Shown piece by piece: positions 7,100-15,721 of a DNA stretch of 33,746 nucleotides. The position numbers were made by a program, and so were the translations under genes. The notes below the pieces were generated by a model. It searched no databases and had not been told where the DNA came from. It saw only the letters and a program-made list of their open reading frames with translations. Positions within the stretch are counted from its first letter, which is position 1; each line of letters begins with the position of its first letter. Source of the stretch: an uncultured Bacteroidales bacterium (GTDB lineage: Bacteria > Bacteroidota > Bacteroidia > Bacteroidales > UBA3663); assembly GCA_937899265.1 (NCBI GenBank), contig CALBPV010000089.1, positions 1-33,746 on the forward strand, read 5' to 3'.

Positions 7100-7366
7100 T
7101 TATTTCATCAAATCGGTTACGTAGGGCAGGAGTGCGATCTGGCGAGCGCGCTTTACTGCGGTGGCGATACGGCGCTGGAACTTCAGCGAGGTGCCGGTGA
7201 TGCGACGGGGAAGAATCTTGCCCTGTTCGTTGAGGAACTTCTTGAGGAATTCGGGATCCTTGTAGTCGATGTACTTGATGCCGTTCTTCTTGAAGCGGCA
7301 ATATTTTTTCTTCTTGACGTCAACCGAGACGGGAGTCAAATAACGGATTTCGTTCTGTTCTGCCAT
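7100..7366 (-). CDS. rpsR: 30S ribosomal protein S18
   Basis: This 88-aa small-subunit protein forms a heterodimer with S6. Recognisable segments are KKYCRFKKNGIKYIDYKD (about 20-37), ILPRRITGTS (about 51-60) and the C-terminal RAIKRAR-like run AVKRARQIALLPY. It lies between rpsF and rplI, the usual order, with short gaps of 19 and 22 bases. Confidence 0.98.
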   Translation of the reverse strand: MAEQNEIRYLTPVSVDVKKKKYCRFKKNGIKYIDYKDPEFLKKFLNEQGKILPRRITGTSLKFQRRIATAVKRARQIALLPYVTDLMK

Positions 7367-7385
7367 AATTCAATCTCCTATGGGT

Positions 7386-7748
7386 TTAAGCCTCGGCGGG
7401 AGCTGCAGCTTCTGCTTTGGGCTGTTTGAGGCTGCGACGCTTGGCAGCGTACTCAGCGGCATACTTGTCGTTCTTGACGGTGATGAAACGAATCACACGG
7501 TCCTGGCGACGATAATAAGTCTCGATTTTCTCGACGATAGTAGGCTCAGCGTCGAACTCGATGAGGAAGTAGTAACCCGTCGATTTCTTGTCGATGGGGT
7601 AGGCGAGCTTCTTCAAGCCCCAAGCTTCCTCGTTGATGATGGTGGCACCACCGTTGGCGAGTTCTTTCTTAACACCTTCTACCGTTTCCTTTACCTGGTC
7701 ATCAGATAAAACGGGAGTCAAAATGAAAACGGTTTCGTAGTTGTTCAT
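7386..7748 (-). CDS. rpsF: 30S ribosomal protein S6
   Basis: This 120-aa small-subunit protein starts MNNYETVFILTPVLSDDQVK and has the S6 core signatures WGLKKLAYPI and GYYFLIEFDA. The C-terminal tail is Lys/Ala/Glu rich. It is the first protein gene of the operon. No promoter of the local consensus was found in the 67 bases between it and the tRNA gene upstream, so it may be transcribed from the tRNA promoter. Confidence 0.98.
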   Translation of the reverse strand: MNNYETVFILTPVLSDDQVKETVEGVKKELANGGATIINEEAWGLKKLAYPIDKKSTGYYFLIEFDAEPTIVEKIETYYRRQDRVIRFITVKNDKYAAEYAAKRRSLKQPKAEAAAPAEA

Positions 7749-7815
7749 TTTCCAGTGAACTGTTTTGATGTTAATAAAAAAAAGTTGTTAATAAATCAAA
7801 TTGCAATTTGCAAGA

Positions 7816-7890
7816 TGGTGAACCCGTAGGGAGTCGAACCCTAATCGAAGGAACCGGAATCCTTTATTCTATCCATTGAACTACGGGTCC
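7816..7890 (-). tRNA. tRNA-Arg (anticodon CCG)
   Basis: The minus strand folds into a full cloverleaf: acceptor GGACCCG with CGGGTTC (one G-T pair), D-stem GTTC/GAAT, anticodon stem AAGGA/TCCTT with loop TTCCGGT giving anticodon CCG (codon CGG), and T-stem TAGGG/CCCTA with loop TTCGACT. The CCA end is encoded (7816-7818). A Bacteroidota promoter lies 41 bases upstream. A 14-base perfect palindrome, CAAATTGCAATTTG (7797-7810), lies 5 bases downstream. Confidence 0.96.
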
Positions 7891-7930
7891 AAGGTGACAG
7901 CTTGTGGGGATGATACTCACAAAATGCGGC

Positions 7931-7963
7931 GCAAAGATAGCGCTTTTTCTTTGGAAAAACAAA
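7931..7963 (-). promoter_or_regulatory. Promoter of the tRNA-Arg gene (possibly of tRNA-rpsF)
   Basis: On the minus strand TTTG (7963-7960), 20 bases, TATCTTTGC (7939-7931) matches the TTTG / TAnnTTTG consensus. Transcription would start near 7925, shortly before the tRNA at 7890. No terminator is evident between the tRNA and rpsF. Confidence 0.7.
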
Positions 7964-8041
7964 TCTTTGGGTCGTTTTTTTCCTTTTGGGGCTGAATTTC
8001 CGGCCAAAGGGGCTGGTTCTGCCTTCTCCAAGTGGCAGAAA

Positions 8042-8806
8042 TCACAGCTGTCTGCGGCGAAATTCGGCTACGGCGATGGCGGTGGCAACGCCCACGTTGA
8101 GACTTTCGGAGGTGGGCAGACCCGCAGGGTAGGACGGGATGTTGAGTTTGCGCGTGATGAACGGTTCGAGGGCGGGGGAGATGCCGTTGCCCTCGTTGCC
8201 CATCACGAGTACACCCACGGGGGCGAGGTCCGTGCGATAGAGATTGTCGCCTTCGAGGTAGGTGCCGTAGATGGGGATGCCGAGTTCCTGCATTGCCGAG
8301 AAGAAGGAGGCAAGGTCGGTGTAGTGAACCCTGACGCGGGCAATGGCGCCCATCGTGGCTTGTACGACCTTGGGAGCATAACAGTCGGCCGTCTCGCGCG
8401 AACAGACGATGTCGCGAATGCCGAACCAGTCGCACAGGCGGATGACGGTACCGAGGTTGCCGGGATCCTGGACGGTGTCGAGACAGAGCACCAGGTTGCG
8501 GCAGAGGGCTGCGGGCTTGAGGTCGTAGGACGGGATTTGGAAGACCCCCATTACATTCTGCGGATGTTGCAGCAGCGACACCCGTTCGAGGTTTTCCTCC
8601 ACGTATGTCTCCGGGGCCTTGTCCGCCGCTTCCGGATGGGCCTGCCACCAGGCGGGTGTGGCGATGAGCTGCAGACATTTCATCGTGTCGAGATTGTCCA
8701 ACACGAGTTTGTCGCTTTCGGCAATGAACCGGCCCTGTTCGCGGCGGAATTTGCGCTGTTCGAGGGCGCGGATTTGTTTGATGACAGCTTTCGAAAGGAT
8801 GTTCAT
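8042..8806 (-). CDS. SPOUT-family RNA 2'-O-methyltransferase (TrmH/RlmB type)
   Basis: This 254-aa enzyme belongs to the SpoU/TrmH class that uses S-adenosylmethionine to methylate ribose in rRNA or tRNA. An N-terminal substrate-binding domain (about 1-95) precedes the knotted catalytic domain. The three SPOUT motifs are visible: DPGNLGTVIRLCDWFG (114-129), LVMGNEGNGIS (about 203-213) and LPTSESLNVGVA (about 229-240). It follows recQ by 25 bases on the same strand, so it probably ends the recJ-recQ transcript. The RNA target cannot be told from sequence. A 7-bp hairpin without a T-tract (8017-8040) sits directly after the stop. Confidence 0.92.
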   Translation of the reverse strand: MNILSKAVIKQIRALEQRKFRREQGRFIAESDKLVLDNLDTMKCLQLIATPAWWQAHPEAADKAPETYVEENLERVSLLQHPQNVMGVFQIPSYDLKPAALCRNLVLCLDTVQDPGNLGTVIRLCDWFGIRDIVCSRETADCYAPKVVQATMGAIARVRVHYTDLASFFSAMQELGIPIYGTYLEGDNLYRTDLAPVGVLVMGNEGNGISPALEPFITRKLNIPSYPAGLPTSESLNVGVATAIAVAEFRRRQL

Positions 8807-8831
8807 ATTGCAATTTTAGGATGGAGGAATG

Positions 8832-10757
8832 TTATTCGGAATCGGTTCCCGGCAAAGCAAGGACTCCGTCGCGGAGCAGAAGTTCGCCCTCGTCGGTCAT
8901 TTGTCGGATGGCATCGGCTATCTCGTCTGTGTCCCATTGCGTCCGGAGCGAGGAGACGAGGCGGGCTACGGGCAGCGCTTCGGCGTGATGGGCGAGGAGG
9001 GCTTTGATGTAGCTCTCCATCCGTTCCCGGCGGTCGGCTGTGCCTTCCTGACACATCGCCTCATTGCGGCAGACATCACAACTGCCGCACGGACGGGGAG
9101 TGTGTTCGCCGAAATATTCCAACAGCATTTGAAGCCGGCATGAGTCGTCGGTTTCCACATAATGTATCATCGCCTCAATCCGCTCGCTCTTGCTTTCGCG
9201 CCTGTCTTCATAGACGGTGTGGTCAATTCGGATTTCCGACTCGTCGAGACGTGGTGTGCGATAGACGATGGCGGGTACTTCGCGGGCCGGCACGTAGTGG
9301 AGCACCCGTTTGCGAGTGAGCTTCAGGAGTGTGTCATAGACCTGTTTGCGGGTGAGCCGTGTCCAGAACATCAAATCCGTCTCGCGGATGAAGATATAGT
9401 CGGCAAAGAGTCCTGTGTATCGGCGCAGGATGGTCCGCAACACCAACGTCTCTTCCTGTGTGAGCGAGATGTGGTAGAGAGCCGAACGCGAGGCCACCAT
9501 CATCACGCGCGAGTGGCGGTCGGGTTCTTCCATATAAGAAATGTATCCGGCCTGGTCGAGTATTTTGAGCGCATAATGCACGTCGGAGAAGGGGAGACGG
9601 AAGGCCGTGCAGAACTTTTCGAGTTCGAATTGGAACAGACACTGGTCGCCTGCACCGATGGCTATTTGCCAGTAGGAGGAGAGTTTCTGATAGACCAGGC
9701 GGCAGAAATCCCGTTCGGGAAACTCCAAGTCGAGATGTTTGCGGAGCCTCATCACATCGGTACGGTTGGCCAGCAGCGTGGCTGTGGCAGGTTGCCCGTC
9801 GCGTCCTGCCCGTCCGGCTTCCTGATAGTATTCTTCGGGCGACGGCGGCAGGTCGATATGTATGACCCTACGCACGTTGGGTTTGTCGATACCCATTCCG
9901 AAGGCATTGGTGGCCACCATCACGGGATAGTCTCCCTTCATCCAGGCATCCTGTCGCGCCTGTTTGTCTGTCGGGGAGAGACCTGCATGATAGAAATTGG
10001 CGGGCACGCCCATTTCGGTGAGCATCTTGGCATATTCGCGGGTCTGTTGGCGAGAACGCACATAAACAATGGCACATTCCGTCTCGCGCAGAAGATTCAG
10101 GAGCGTTGAGATTTTGTCTTCCGCACGACACACTTCGTAGGTGAGATTGGGTCTCACGAACGACGCTTTGAACACCCGGGCACCCGGTCGGAATGCGAGT
10201 TTTTCCTGTATGTCGCGGATGGTGTTTTCGGTGGCTGTGGCCGTCAGAGCCATACAAGGCACCGATGCCGGAATCTTGTCCCTCAAGGCTGCAATTCTGC
10301 GGTAGGGCGGACGGAAATCGTAGCCCCACTGGGAGATACAGTGGGCTTCGTCCACCACCAGCAGTCTCACATCCATGAATCGCAGTTTGGCCAGAAAGAG
10401 GGGAGTCTCGAGACGTTCGGGGGAGAGGTAGAGGAAGCGGTAGTCGTCCGCCAACACACGGTCGTAGGTGTCCACAATATCGTCGTGGCTCATGCCCACA
10501 TGGATAGCGGCCGCTTTGATGCCGCGTTCCACGAGATGGTCCTTTTGGTCCTTCATCAGGGCGATGAGTGGAGTGACCACGATGCAAAGACCTCCCAGGG
10601 CGATGGCCGGCACCTGGAAGGTCAGACTTTTGCCTCCGCCTGTGGGCAACATTCCCAACGTGTCATGCCCCTCAAGCACGGAAGAGATGATTTCCTCCTG
10701 AAGGGGGCGGAAGCTGTCGTAGCCCCAATATTGTTTTAGGATTTCTTTAATGGGCAT
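8832..10757 (-). CDS. recQ: ATP-dependent DNA helicase RecQ
   Basis: This 3'-5' superfamily 2 helicase acts in recombination and fork repair. The 641-aa product shows Walker A MLPTGGGKS (36-44), the DEAH box VVDEAHCISQWGYDFRP (134-150), TATATE, and the RecQ-Ct zinc site with spacing C-x16-C-x2-C-x2-C ending CGSCDVC. There is no obvious HRDC domain after the winged helix, so this is the shorter RecQ form. The start MPIKEILKQYWGYDSF at 10757 is preferred over one at 10784 because homology begins there. It overlaps the recJ 3' end by 11 bases, so the two are probably translated together. Confidence 0.95.
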   Translation of the reverse strand: MPIKEILKQYWGYDSFRPLQEEIISSVLEGHDTLGMLPTGGGKSLTFQVPAIALGGLCIVVTPLIALMKDQKDHLVERGIKAAAIHVGMSHDDIVDTYDRVLADDYRFLYLSPERLETPLFLAKLRFMDVRLLVVDEAHCISQWGYDFRPPYRRIAALRDKIPASVPCMALTATATENTIRDIQEKLAFRPGARVFKASFVRPNLTYEVCRAEDKISTLLNLLRETECAIVYVRSRQQTREYAKMLTEMGVPANFYHAGLSPTDKQARQDAWMKGDYPVMVATNAFGMGIDKPNVRRVIHIDLPPSPEEYYQEAGRAGRDGQPATATLLANRTDVMRLRKHLDLEFPERDFCRLVYQKLSSYWQIAIGAGDQCLFQFELEKFCTAFRLPFSDVHYALKILDQAGYISYMEEPDRHSRVMMVASRSALYHISLTQEETLVLRTILRRYTGLFADYIFIRETDLMFWTRLTRKQVYDTLLKLTRKRVLHYVPAREVPAIVYRTPRLDESEIRIDHTVYEDRRESKSERIEAMIHYVETDDSCRLQMLLEYFGEHTPRPCGSCDVCRNEAMCQEGTADRRERMESYIKALLAHHAEALPVARLVSSLRTQWDTDEIADAIRQMTDEGELLLRDGVLALPGTDSE

Positions 10758-12558
10758 TCTCGTAGCCTGCGGAATCCACTTCATCGTATTTCGACTGGAG
10801 TATCATCGAGAGCACCTGCGTGATGTTGTTGTCCTCCGAAATCTTGATGTCCCGCGCAAAAAGCTGGATATTGTTGGGCTTGTAGGCGTTCTCTTCGATG
10901 GTGTAGGCCATGTCGAAGGGTTTGCCGCTCTTGATGATGTCGAATTTGTCTTTCATGTTGAAGGCAATTCCGTTGTGACGGAACCCCGAGATGGGCTCTA
11001 TCACCTCCAACCGGATGTGCTCCTCGTTTTTGCCCACCAGCCTCGAACCGCCCGCATCGTACAGATGACGGGACACAAAGATGGGCTTCGAGTTGCCCGG
11101 CCCGAAGGGCGAGAGCGTGCGAAGGCTCTTGTAGAGACGCTGTGTGATGTCGTGGAAGGGCACTTCCACATCGATGTCGAGGTGCTGGTGCTGCTGTTCC
11201 TCGGTGATGTGGTCATCGACCCACTGTTCGATGCGTCTCGTCAGTTCGGGGATGTTTTCTTCTTTGAGGGTGAGACCGGCGGCAAAGGTGTGGCCTCCGA
11301 AATTCTCCACCAGATCGCGGCAGGAATCTATGGCGTGATAGACATCGAATCCCTGAATTGAACGAGCCGAGCCCGAAGCCAGACCGTTGGCCGAGGTAAG
11401 CACTACGACGGGACGGTAGTAATGCTCGGTGAGTCGGGATGCCACAATTCCTATCACGCCTTTGTGCCACAGGGGATTATAGACCACCAGCGATTTCTTG
11501 CCTTCGATGTCCATGTTTTCCACCTGACGGAGGGCTTCTTCGGTCACCTGTTTGTCGAGTTCCTTGCGGCTCTCGTTGTATTCGGCAATGCGGCGGGCGC
11601 ACTCGTCGGCAGTATTCTGGTCTCTGGCGATGAGCAAATCGACTGCATCCTTGCCGTTGAGCATACGACCCGAGGCGTTGATGCGCGGACCTATCTTGAA
11701 CACAATGTCGGCATTCGTTATCTTGGTCTTTTCGAGGCCGCACTGTTTGATGACGGCCTTGAGACCCGGACAGGGCGTGTCGTTGAGACATCGCAAGCCC
11801 GTATAGCTCAGCACACGGTTTTCGCCCGTGATGGGCACTATATCCGAAGCTATCGAGATGGCACAGAGGTCCAGGAGGGGATAGAGCAACTGGAATTCGT
11901 TCATGCCGTTGTTGCGGGCAAAAGCCTGCATCAGCTTGAATCCCACACCGCACGCCGAGAGATGGGGGTACGGATACTCATCGTCCTCCCGTTTGGGGTC
12001 GAGCACTGCAACGGCCTCGGGCAAAGTCGGGTCGGGTTTGTGATGGTCGCAGATGATGAAATCGATGCCCTGCTCTTTGGCATAATGAACCATATTGATG
12101 GCCTTGATGCCGCAGTCCAGTGCTATAATCAGTTTCACGCCGCCCTCGAGTGCATAGTCGATGCCGCGCTGGGAAATGCCGTATCCGTCATCGTAACGGT
12201 CCGGGATATAATAGTCGAGGTTGGAGTAGAAATGGAGCAGACAGCGATAGACCAAAGCCACCGCCGATGTGCCGTCCACATCATAGTCGCCATAGACGAG
12301 AATCTTCTCTTTGCGTCCGATGGCGTCGTTCAGGCGTTCCACGGCCCGATCCATGTCCTTCATCAGAAAGGGGTCGTGGAGGTCAGCCGCCAATTGGGGG
12401 CGGAAAAAGTGCTGGGCTTTTTCTGCCGATGTGACTCCGCGCTCCACAAGGAGGTGGGCCACGATGGGGTTGATATTAAGAGTATTTTTTATTTCATCCC
12501 TGATTGCTTTCTGATCCTCGTTCAACGTTCGACAATTCCATTGATAGGTAGTTGCCAT
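10747..12558 (-). CDS. recJ: Single-stranded-DNA-specific 5'-3' exonuclease RecJ
   Basis: RecJ degrades 5' single-stranded DNA in recombination and mismatch repair. The 603-aa product carries the DHH phosphoesterase motifs DYDVDGTSA (91-99), ALDCG (about 146-150), CDHHKPD (170-176) and the DHHA1-type GGHTFAAGLT. Length is normal. Its 5' end overlaps the SPOR-protein gene by 65 bases and its 3' end overlaps recQ, so the three form a tight transcription unit. RecJ and RecQ cooperate in end processing in well-studied bacteria, which fits the coupling. Confidence 0.96.
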   Translation of the reverse strand: MATTYQWNCRTLNEDQKAIRDEIKNTLNINPIVAHLLVERGVTSAEKAQHFFRPQLAADLHDPFLMKDMDRAVERLNDAIGRKEKILVYGDYDVDGTSAVALVYRCLLHFYSNLDYYIPDRYDDGYGISQRGIDYALEGGVKLIIALDCGIKAINMVHYAKEQGIDFIICDHHKPDPTLPEAVAVLDPKREDDEYPYPHLSACGVGFKLMQAFARNNGMNEFQLLYPLLDLCAISIASDIVPITGENRVLSYTGLRCLNDTPCPGLKAVIKQCGLEKTKITNADIVFKIGPRINASGRMLNGKDAVDLLIARDQNTADECARRIAEYNESRKELDKQVTEEALRQVENMDIEGKKSLVVYNPLWHKGVIGIVASRLTEHYYRPVVVLTSANGLASGSARSIQGFDVYHAIDSCRDLVENFGGHTFAAGLTLKEENIPELTRRIEQWVDDHITEEQQHQHLDIDVEVPFHDITQRLYKSLRTLSPFGPGNSKPIFVSRHLYDAGGSRLVGKNEEHIRLEVIEPISGFRHNGIAFNMKDKFDIIKSGKPFDMAYTIEENAYKPNNIQLFARDIKISEDNNITQVLSMILQSKYDEVDSAGYENAH

Positions 12559-13642
12559 TATCTTGATTGTTTTTTATTTGCGAGAGGGCATCGGCCTTCA
12601 CGGGCAGAAGCCAAGCGTCTCGGAAACGCTCGTTCCGACGAAGGTCGTTGAGGTATTGTTCTGCATCGGTTTTCAGTGAGAACAGGTTGATATAGAGGCG
12701 GTATTTGCCGTCCTTCGACAGGATGCCGATTTCGTTGCGACCGCCGTCGCTCAGTTGCCGGAGGGCTGCTCGGGCATTGGCCTCTGACGAACAGGAGGCC
12801 ACGATGATGTAATAGAGCTTGCCGTTGGGGGATGTCTGTATCAGCTCGCGGCTGTCGGGCAGTCCTTCCCGGGTGGCTTCTTTCCAGACACCGGGCTTCG
12901 TCCGTGCGGTGTCGGCCGTAAGGCTGGCAAGGGGGGTGAGGGCATTCTGTGTCTCGATGGAGTCGAGCACAGCGGCATCTTCCCATTCCTCGTCCCACGT
13001 TTGCGGGGTGAGGGTGTTGAGGTGGAACGGACTCTTGAGGAAATCCGTATTGACGATATTGGCCAGTTCGTTCCGCGAAACGTTGCTCGAAGGCATCATG
13101 TTGGCAAACATCGCGCAGACGACCAAAGCCACGACGGCCACATTGCGTATCCATTGCTTGGGCAGTGTGATATGGTAGTTCTCGGTGTCTTTCTTTCCGA
13201 CCTCTTCTTTTCCGATTCCAATGGAAGCCCACGGAGTAAGGGTTATTGTGTCCAATCCGTAGCTCGAAGGGTCGCCGGCATAGCGGGAGGCCGCTTCGAA
13301 CGTTATCTGTCCGTCGTTTTTGTAGAGCGACCCGAGGTGTCCTACCTTCACGGTACCGTGTTCCAGACGTGCCAACAGGTTTTTCACTTCGCGTCCCGTC
13401 CATGCCGAAGCTTCGTCGTAGCTCAGCGAGGCCGACTCCATGATGAGCGTGACGAGCACGCCGTCGTCGTGGAGCATCTGTGACGAGAAGGTTATCTCAC
13501 GGTGGGGCGGGGCAATCCGTATCTGACCGTCGGTGCGTTCGCGGCACGCCGGCATTTCTTTCGACATCCAAACACCCAATCCCGGCACACAGCAGTAGTG
13601 TCGGGTCATGAGAATATACTCAATATAAGTCGCCAATTGCAT
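12494..13642 (-). CDS. HU-CCDC81-like and SPOR domain membrane protein
   Basis: This 382-aa protein is of a kind common in Bacteroidota. The N-terminal part (about 1-135, starting MQLATYIEYILMTRHYCCVP) fits the HU-like CCDC81 domain pair. A single transmembrane helix lies at about 166-183 (NVAVVALVVCAMFANMM). The C-terminal SPOR domain is at about 296-370 (KLYYIIVASCSSEANARAAL). SPOR domains bind denuded peptidoglycan at division sites, so a role at the septum is likely but inferred. The open frame extends far upstream, but that part overlaps the TPR gene; the ATG at 13642 lies 40 bases below a good -7 element. The 3' end overlaps recJ by 65 bases in another frame. Confidence 0.85.
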   Translation of the reverse strand: MQLATYIEYILMTRHYCCVPGLGVWMSKEMPACRERTDGQIRIAPPHREITFSSQMLHDDGVLVTLIMESASLSYDEASAWTGREVKNLLARLEHGTVKVGHLGSLYKNDGQITFEAASRYAGDPSSYGLDTITLTPWASIGIGKEEVGKKDTENYHITLPKQWIRNVAVVALVVCAMFANMMPSSNVSRNELANIVNTDFLKSPFHLNTLTPQTWDEEWEDAAVLDSIETQNALTPLASLTADTARTKPGVWKEATREGLPDSRELIQTSPNGKLYYIIVASCSSEANARAALRQLSDGGRNEIGILSKDGKYRLYINLFSLKTDAEQYLNDLRRNERFRDAWLLPVKADALSQIKNNQDNGNYLSMELSNVERGSESNQG

Positions 13643-13681
13643 AATTCTGTCTGTACAATTTGTTACGGGTACAAATTCGGG

Positions 13682-13690
13682 GCAAAGATA
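13682..13690 (-). promoter_or_regulatory. -7 promoter element of the SPOR-recJ-recQ unit
   Basis: TATCTTTGC on the minus strand, 40 bases upstream of the SPOR-protein ATG, matches TAnnTTTG. I see no clean TTTG at the expected -33 distance, so the promoter is weaker or activator-dependent. Confidence 0.5.
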
Positions 13691-13731
13691 GGCATTTTTT
13701 TTGAAATGACGGGCATTTGAGGCAAAAAAAG

Positions 13732-14562
13732 TTATTTTTCTTGCATTTTTTCTTTGATTTGGGTCACAATTCGTGCATCTGCGCCCAATTCTTGGGCTTT
13801 TTGGATGTCGCGAAGAGCATATTCCGTATCCTTTCTCAGGAGCCGTATCTGAGCGCGCAGAACGTACCCGAGCGGTTCGGCAGGACGCAATTCGATGGCG
13901 CGATTCACGTCCTGCAGGGCGGCTGCAATATGTCCTTCCTGAAGATAGACCTCGGCACGTTCGCGCAGCAGCCTCGGGTTGTCTTTGTTGTGTTCGAGAA
14001 GGGCATTGTAGAGGTCGAGAGCCATCGCCCATTCGCCTTGGGCTTTATAGACGTAGGCCATTCCCATGCGGGCTTTGGCACTTTTGGGATTGATGCGGTC
14101 AATGCTTTCCAAATCCAGGCGTGCGCCCACCGTGTCGCCCGTCACCAGCCGGCAGAGAGCCCGTTCGTAGAGGTAGTCTTCGTTCTGCGGTTGCAGGGCT
14201 ATGAGCGTGGTCCAGTCGTCGATGGCGGCATCGTACGTTCCGCGTTCGCCACGAAGCGAGGCGCGGTTGCGGAGCAATGTCTCGTTGTGGGGCAGGAGTC
14301 CCAATGCCGAGGTGTAAGAAATCTCGGCTTCTTGCAGCCGTCCCAGCCGGCGCTGGAGGGTCCCCATATTGGAGAGCAGAAACACGTTTTGCGGATGGGC
14401 CGGCTCCAGCCGCATTGCTTCTCGCAGGGCATCGACGGCCTCCGCGAGGCTGTCGCTTTCAATGTAGTCGAACGACCGCGAGACCCATTCGTCGTAGGTC
14501 GTTTGCCCGTAAATGGCGATGCAGATTGCAAAGTCCGCTAAGAGAAATAGCAATTTCTTCAT
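13732..14562 (-). CDS. Exported TPR-repeat protein
   Basis: The 276-aa product has an N-terminal signal peptide (MKKLLFLLADFAICIAIYGQ) followed by about seven tetratricopeptide repeats. Visible TPR segments include NVFLLSNMGTLQRRLGRLQEAE, ERALCRLVTGDTVGARLDLE, MGMAYVYKAQGEWAMALDLY and ERAEVYLQEGHIAAALQDVN. TPR arrays mediate protein contacts, and the partner is unknown. The start MKKLLF at 14562 was chosen over a much longer open frame because it gives the signal peptide and sits just below a promoter. It is divergent from a lipoprotein gene and shares its promoter region. Confidence 0.85.
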   Translation of the reverse strand: MKKLLFLLADFAICIAIYGQTTYDEWVSRSFDYIESDSLAEAVDALREAMRLEPAHPQNVFLLSNMGTLQRRLGRLQEAEISYTSALGLLPHNETLLRNRASLRGERGTYDAAIDDWTTLIALQPQNEDYLYERALCRLVTGDTVGARLDLESIDRINPKSAKARMGMAYVYKAQGEWAMALDLYNALLEHNKDNPRLLRERAEVYLQEGHIAAALQDVNRAIELRPAEPLGYVLRAQIRLLRKDTEYALRDIQKAQELGADARIVTQIKEKMQEK

Positions 14563-14582
14563 CTTTTTTGCTGAATTTTGAT

Positions 14583-14622
14583 GCAAAGATAGCACTTTTT
14601 CCGCAGAAATTCTTATCTTTGC
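14583..14622. promoter_or_regulatory. Overlapping divergent promoters (TPR protein and lipoprotein)
   Basis: Two identical -7 elements face apart: GCAAAGATA at 14583-14591 (TATCTTTGC for the minus-strand TPR gene) and TATCTTTGC at 14614-14622 (for the + strand lipoprotein). They are 22 bases apart, so each -7 box falls near where the other promoter's -33 element would be. RNA polymerase could hardly occupy both at once. Confidence 0.65.
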
Positions 14623-14646
14623 ACCGAAATTTTTTATAATTAAGGT

Positions 14647-15516
14647 ATGAAAGTACAAAGTTTGCTTTTCTTTGCAATCCTGACTTCGCTGTTGGCGTTC
14701 GGTTGCAACAACAAAACGTCGCGTCCCGAGGAAAACAGTGTCTCCTTTGACACCGTTTCCGTCGATACCGTTTGCCGGCTCAATCCCGACCAGCAGCAGC
14801 CTGTCTGTCATCTCCACATCTGTCTGGCCCGCCCGGTGGAGGCTCACGGGGAGGTCAATATTCCTGCCATAGAGGCGTTCATCGTCAATATGGTCAAACA
14901 GGGGGCATTTGCATCTGCCGCCGATTTGAGATTGGAGAAACTCATCCCGCTCTACACCGACAACTACATCGAACAATATCGCAAGGAGGGGAACGACCTT
15001 CTTGCCAACTACACCGAACAGCCGCAGGAGGCTTACAAGTGGCTCAGTTTCGAAGAGAGAGTCGAAGGCAAACCGCTCTTCAATCAGTTCGATTTTCTCA
15101 GCTACCAGATTGTCACTGGCACCTATACCGGCGGAGCACACGAAGAGACGATGACCAAAGTCAGTGTGTTGGACCTCAAGACACTTTTCCCCCTCACGCT
15201 TCTCGATCTCTTTGACCTCGACGTACTTCCGATGGTCAACGAAATCATACAGCAGCAACTTGTCAAGGACTACGGCTGCAAGACCATTGAAGAATTGGGC
15301 AACTATTTCCTCGATCCTGCCACCATTGTGGCCACAGAGAATTTCTTCATCGACCAGCGCGGCATCATTTGGATGTACGACCCCTACGAGATTGCGCCCT
15401 TCGCAATGGGCACCATACGTGTCTCTGTGCCTTGGACCGATGTCCGCTCACTCCTCTTGCCCGATTCGCCGGTCATCCGAATCGCCGATTTCGGAAAACC
15501 GCAGAATCAAGACTGA
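14647..15516 (+). CDS. DUF3298/RsiV-like lipoprotein
   Basis: The 289-aa product has a lipoprotein signal peptide (MKVQSLLFFAILTSLLAFGC) with the lipid-anchored cysteine at 20. The rest fits the DUF4163/DUF3298 architecture known from RsiV and PdaC: SYQIVTGTYTGGAHEET (about 155-171), a DLF-containing middle part and, near the C-terminus, YDPYEIAPFAMGTIRVSVPW. These domains occur in cell-envelope proteins; in RsiV the fold binds lysozyme. Whether this one does is unknown. It is monocistronic by context, with a convergent ferredoxin gene downstream. Confidence 0.8.
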   Translation: MKVQSLLFFAILTSLLAFGCNNKTSRPEENSVSFDTVSVDTVCRLNPDQQQPVCHLHICLARPVEAHGEVNIPAIEAFIVNMVKQGAFASAADLRLEKLIPLYTDNYIEQYRKEGNDLLANYTEQPQEAYKWLSFEERVEGKPLFNQFDFLSYQIVTGTYTGGAHEETMTKVSVLDLKTLFPLTLLDLFDLDVLPMVNEIIQQQLVKDYGCKTIEELGNYFLDPATIVATENFFIDQRGIIWMYDPYEIAPFAMGTIRVSVPWTDVRSLLLPDSPVIRIADFGKPQNQD

Positions 15517-15589
15517 CAGCAGGAACAAACTCCCTCCTAAATGGGCGTTCCTCCGAATCCCTTGCGTGTGAACCCATAACCCCAAAATA

Positions 15590-15685
15590 TCGAAAACCCC
15601 GGGCAATCCATACGGATGGCTCGGGGAATTCCATGTAAGGACTCCCTGCTACCGTCCCGGCCTTTTCCGAACGCCCGGGGCTGCA
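15590..15685. other. Structured intergenic element of unknown nature
   Basis: Between the convergent lipoprotein and ferredoxin genes CCCCGGGC (15597-15604) can pair with GCCCGGGG (15673-15680), and alternatively with the nearer CTCGGGG (15620-15626). An inner ATCC-ATAC-GGAT hairpin lies next to it. On the minus strand the outer stem is followed by TTTTCG. It could be a terminator complex, a small RNA or a repeat. I do not recognise a known RNA family. Confidence 0.35.
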
Positions 15686-15693
15686 AACAAAGA

Positions 15694-15721
15694 ACCCCGC
15701 ATCCTGGGTAGGACACGGGGT
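15694..15721. terminator. Probable terminator hairpin between lipoprotein and ferredoxin genes
   Basis: ACCCCG, CA, TCCT, loop GGGT, AGGA, CA, CGGGGT forms a 10-bp stem interrupted by a 2-base symmetric internal loop. T-rich DNA follows on both strands (GTATTTTG on +, TTCTTTGTTT on -), so it can serve either gene; it is closest to the ferredoxin stop. Confidence 0.65.

Noticed and set aside
7749..7815. S6:S18-binding leader RNA upstream of rpsF
   Set aside because: The gap to the tRNA is only 67 bases, is A/T-rich and shows no hairpin of the required type.
11422..12651. 409-aa + strand open frame opposite recJ
   Set aside because: Shadow frame of recJ, whose DHH motifs are unmistakable on the other strand.
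15590..15685. SRP RNA (4.5S-like) because of a CCATGT-AAGG-like stretch
   Set aside because: The conserved GGAA tetraloop and AGCAG arrangement of the SRP helix are not present in the right order.
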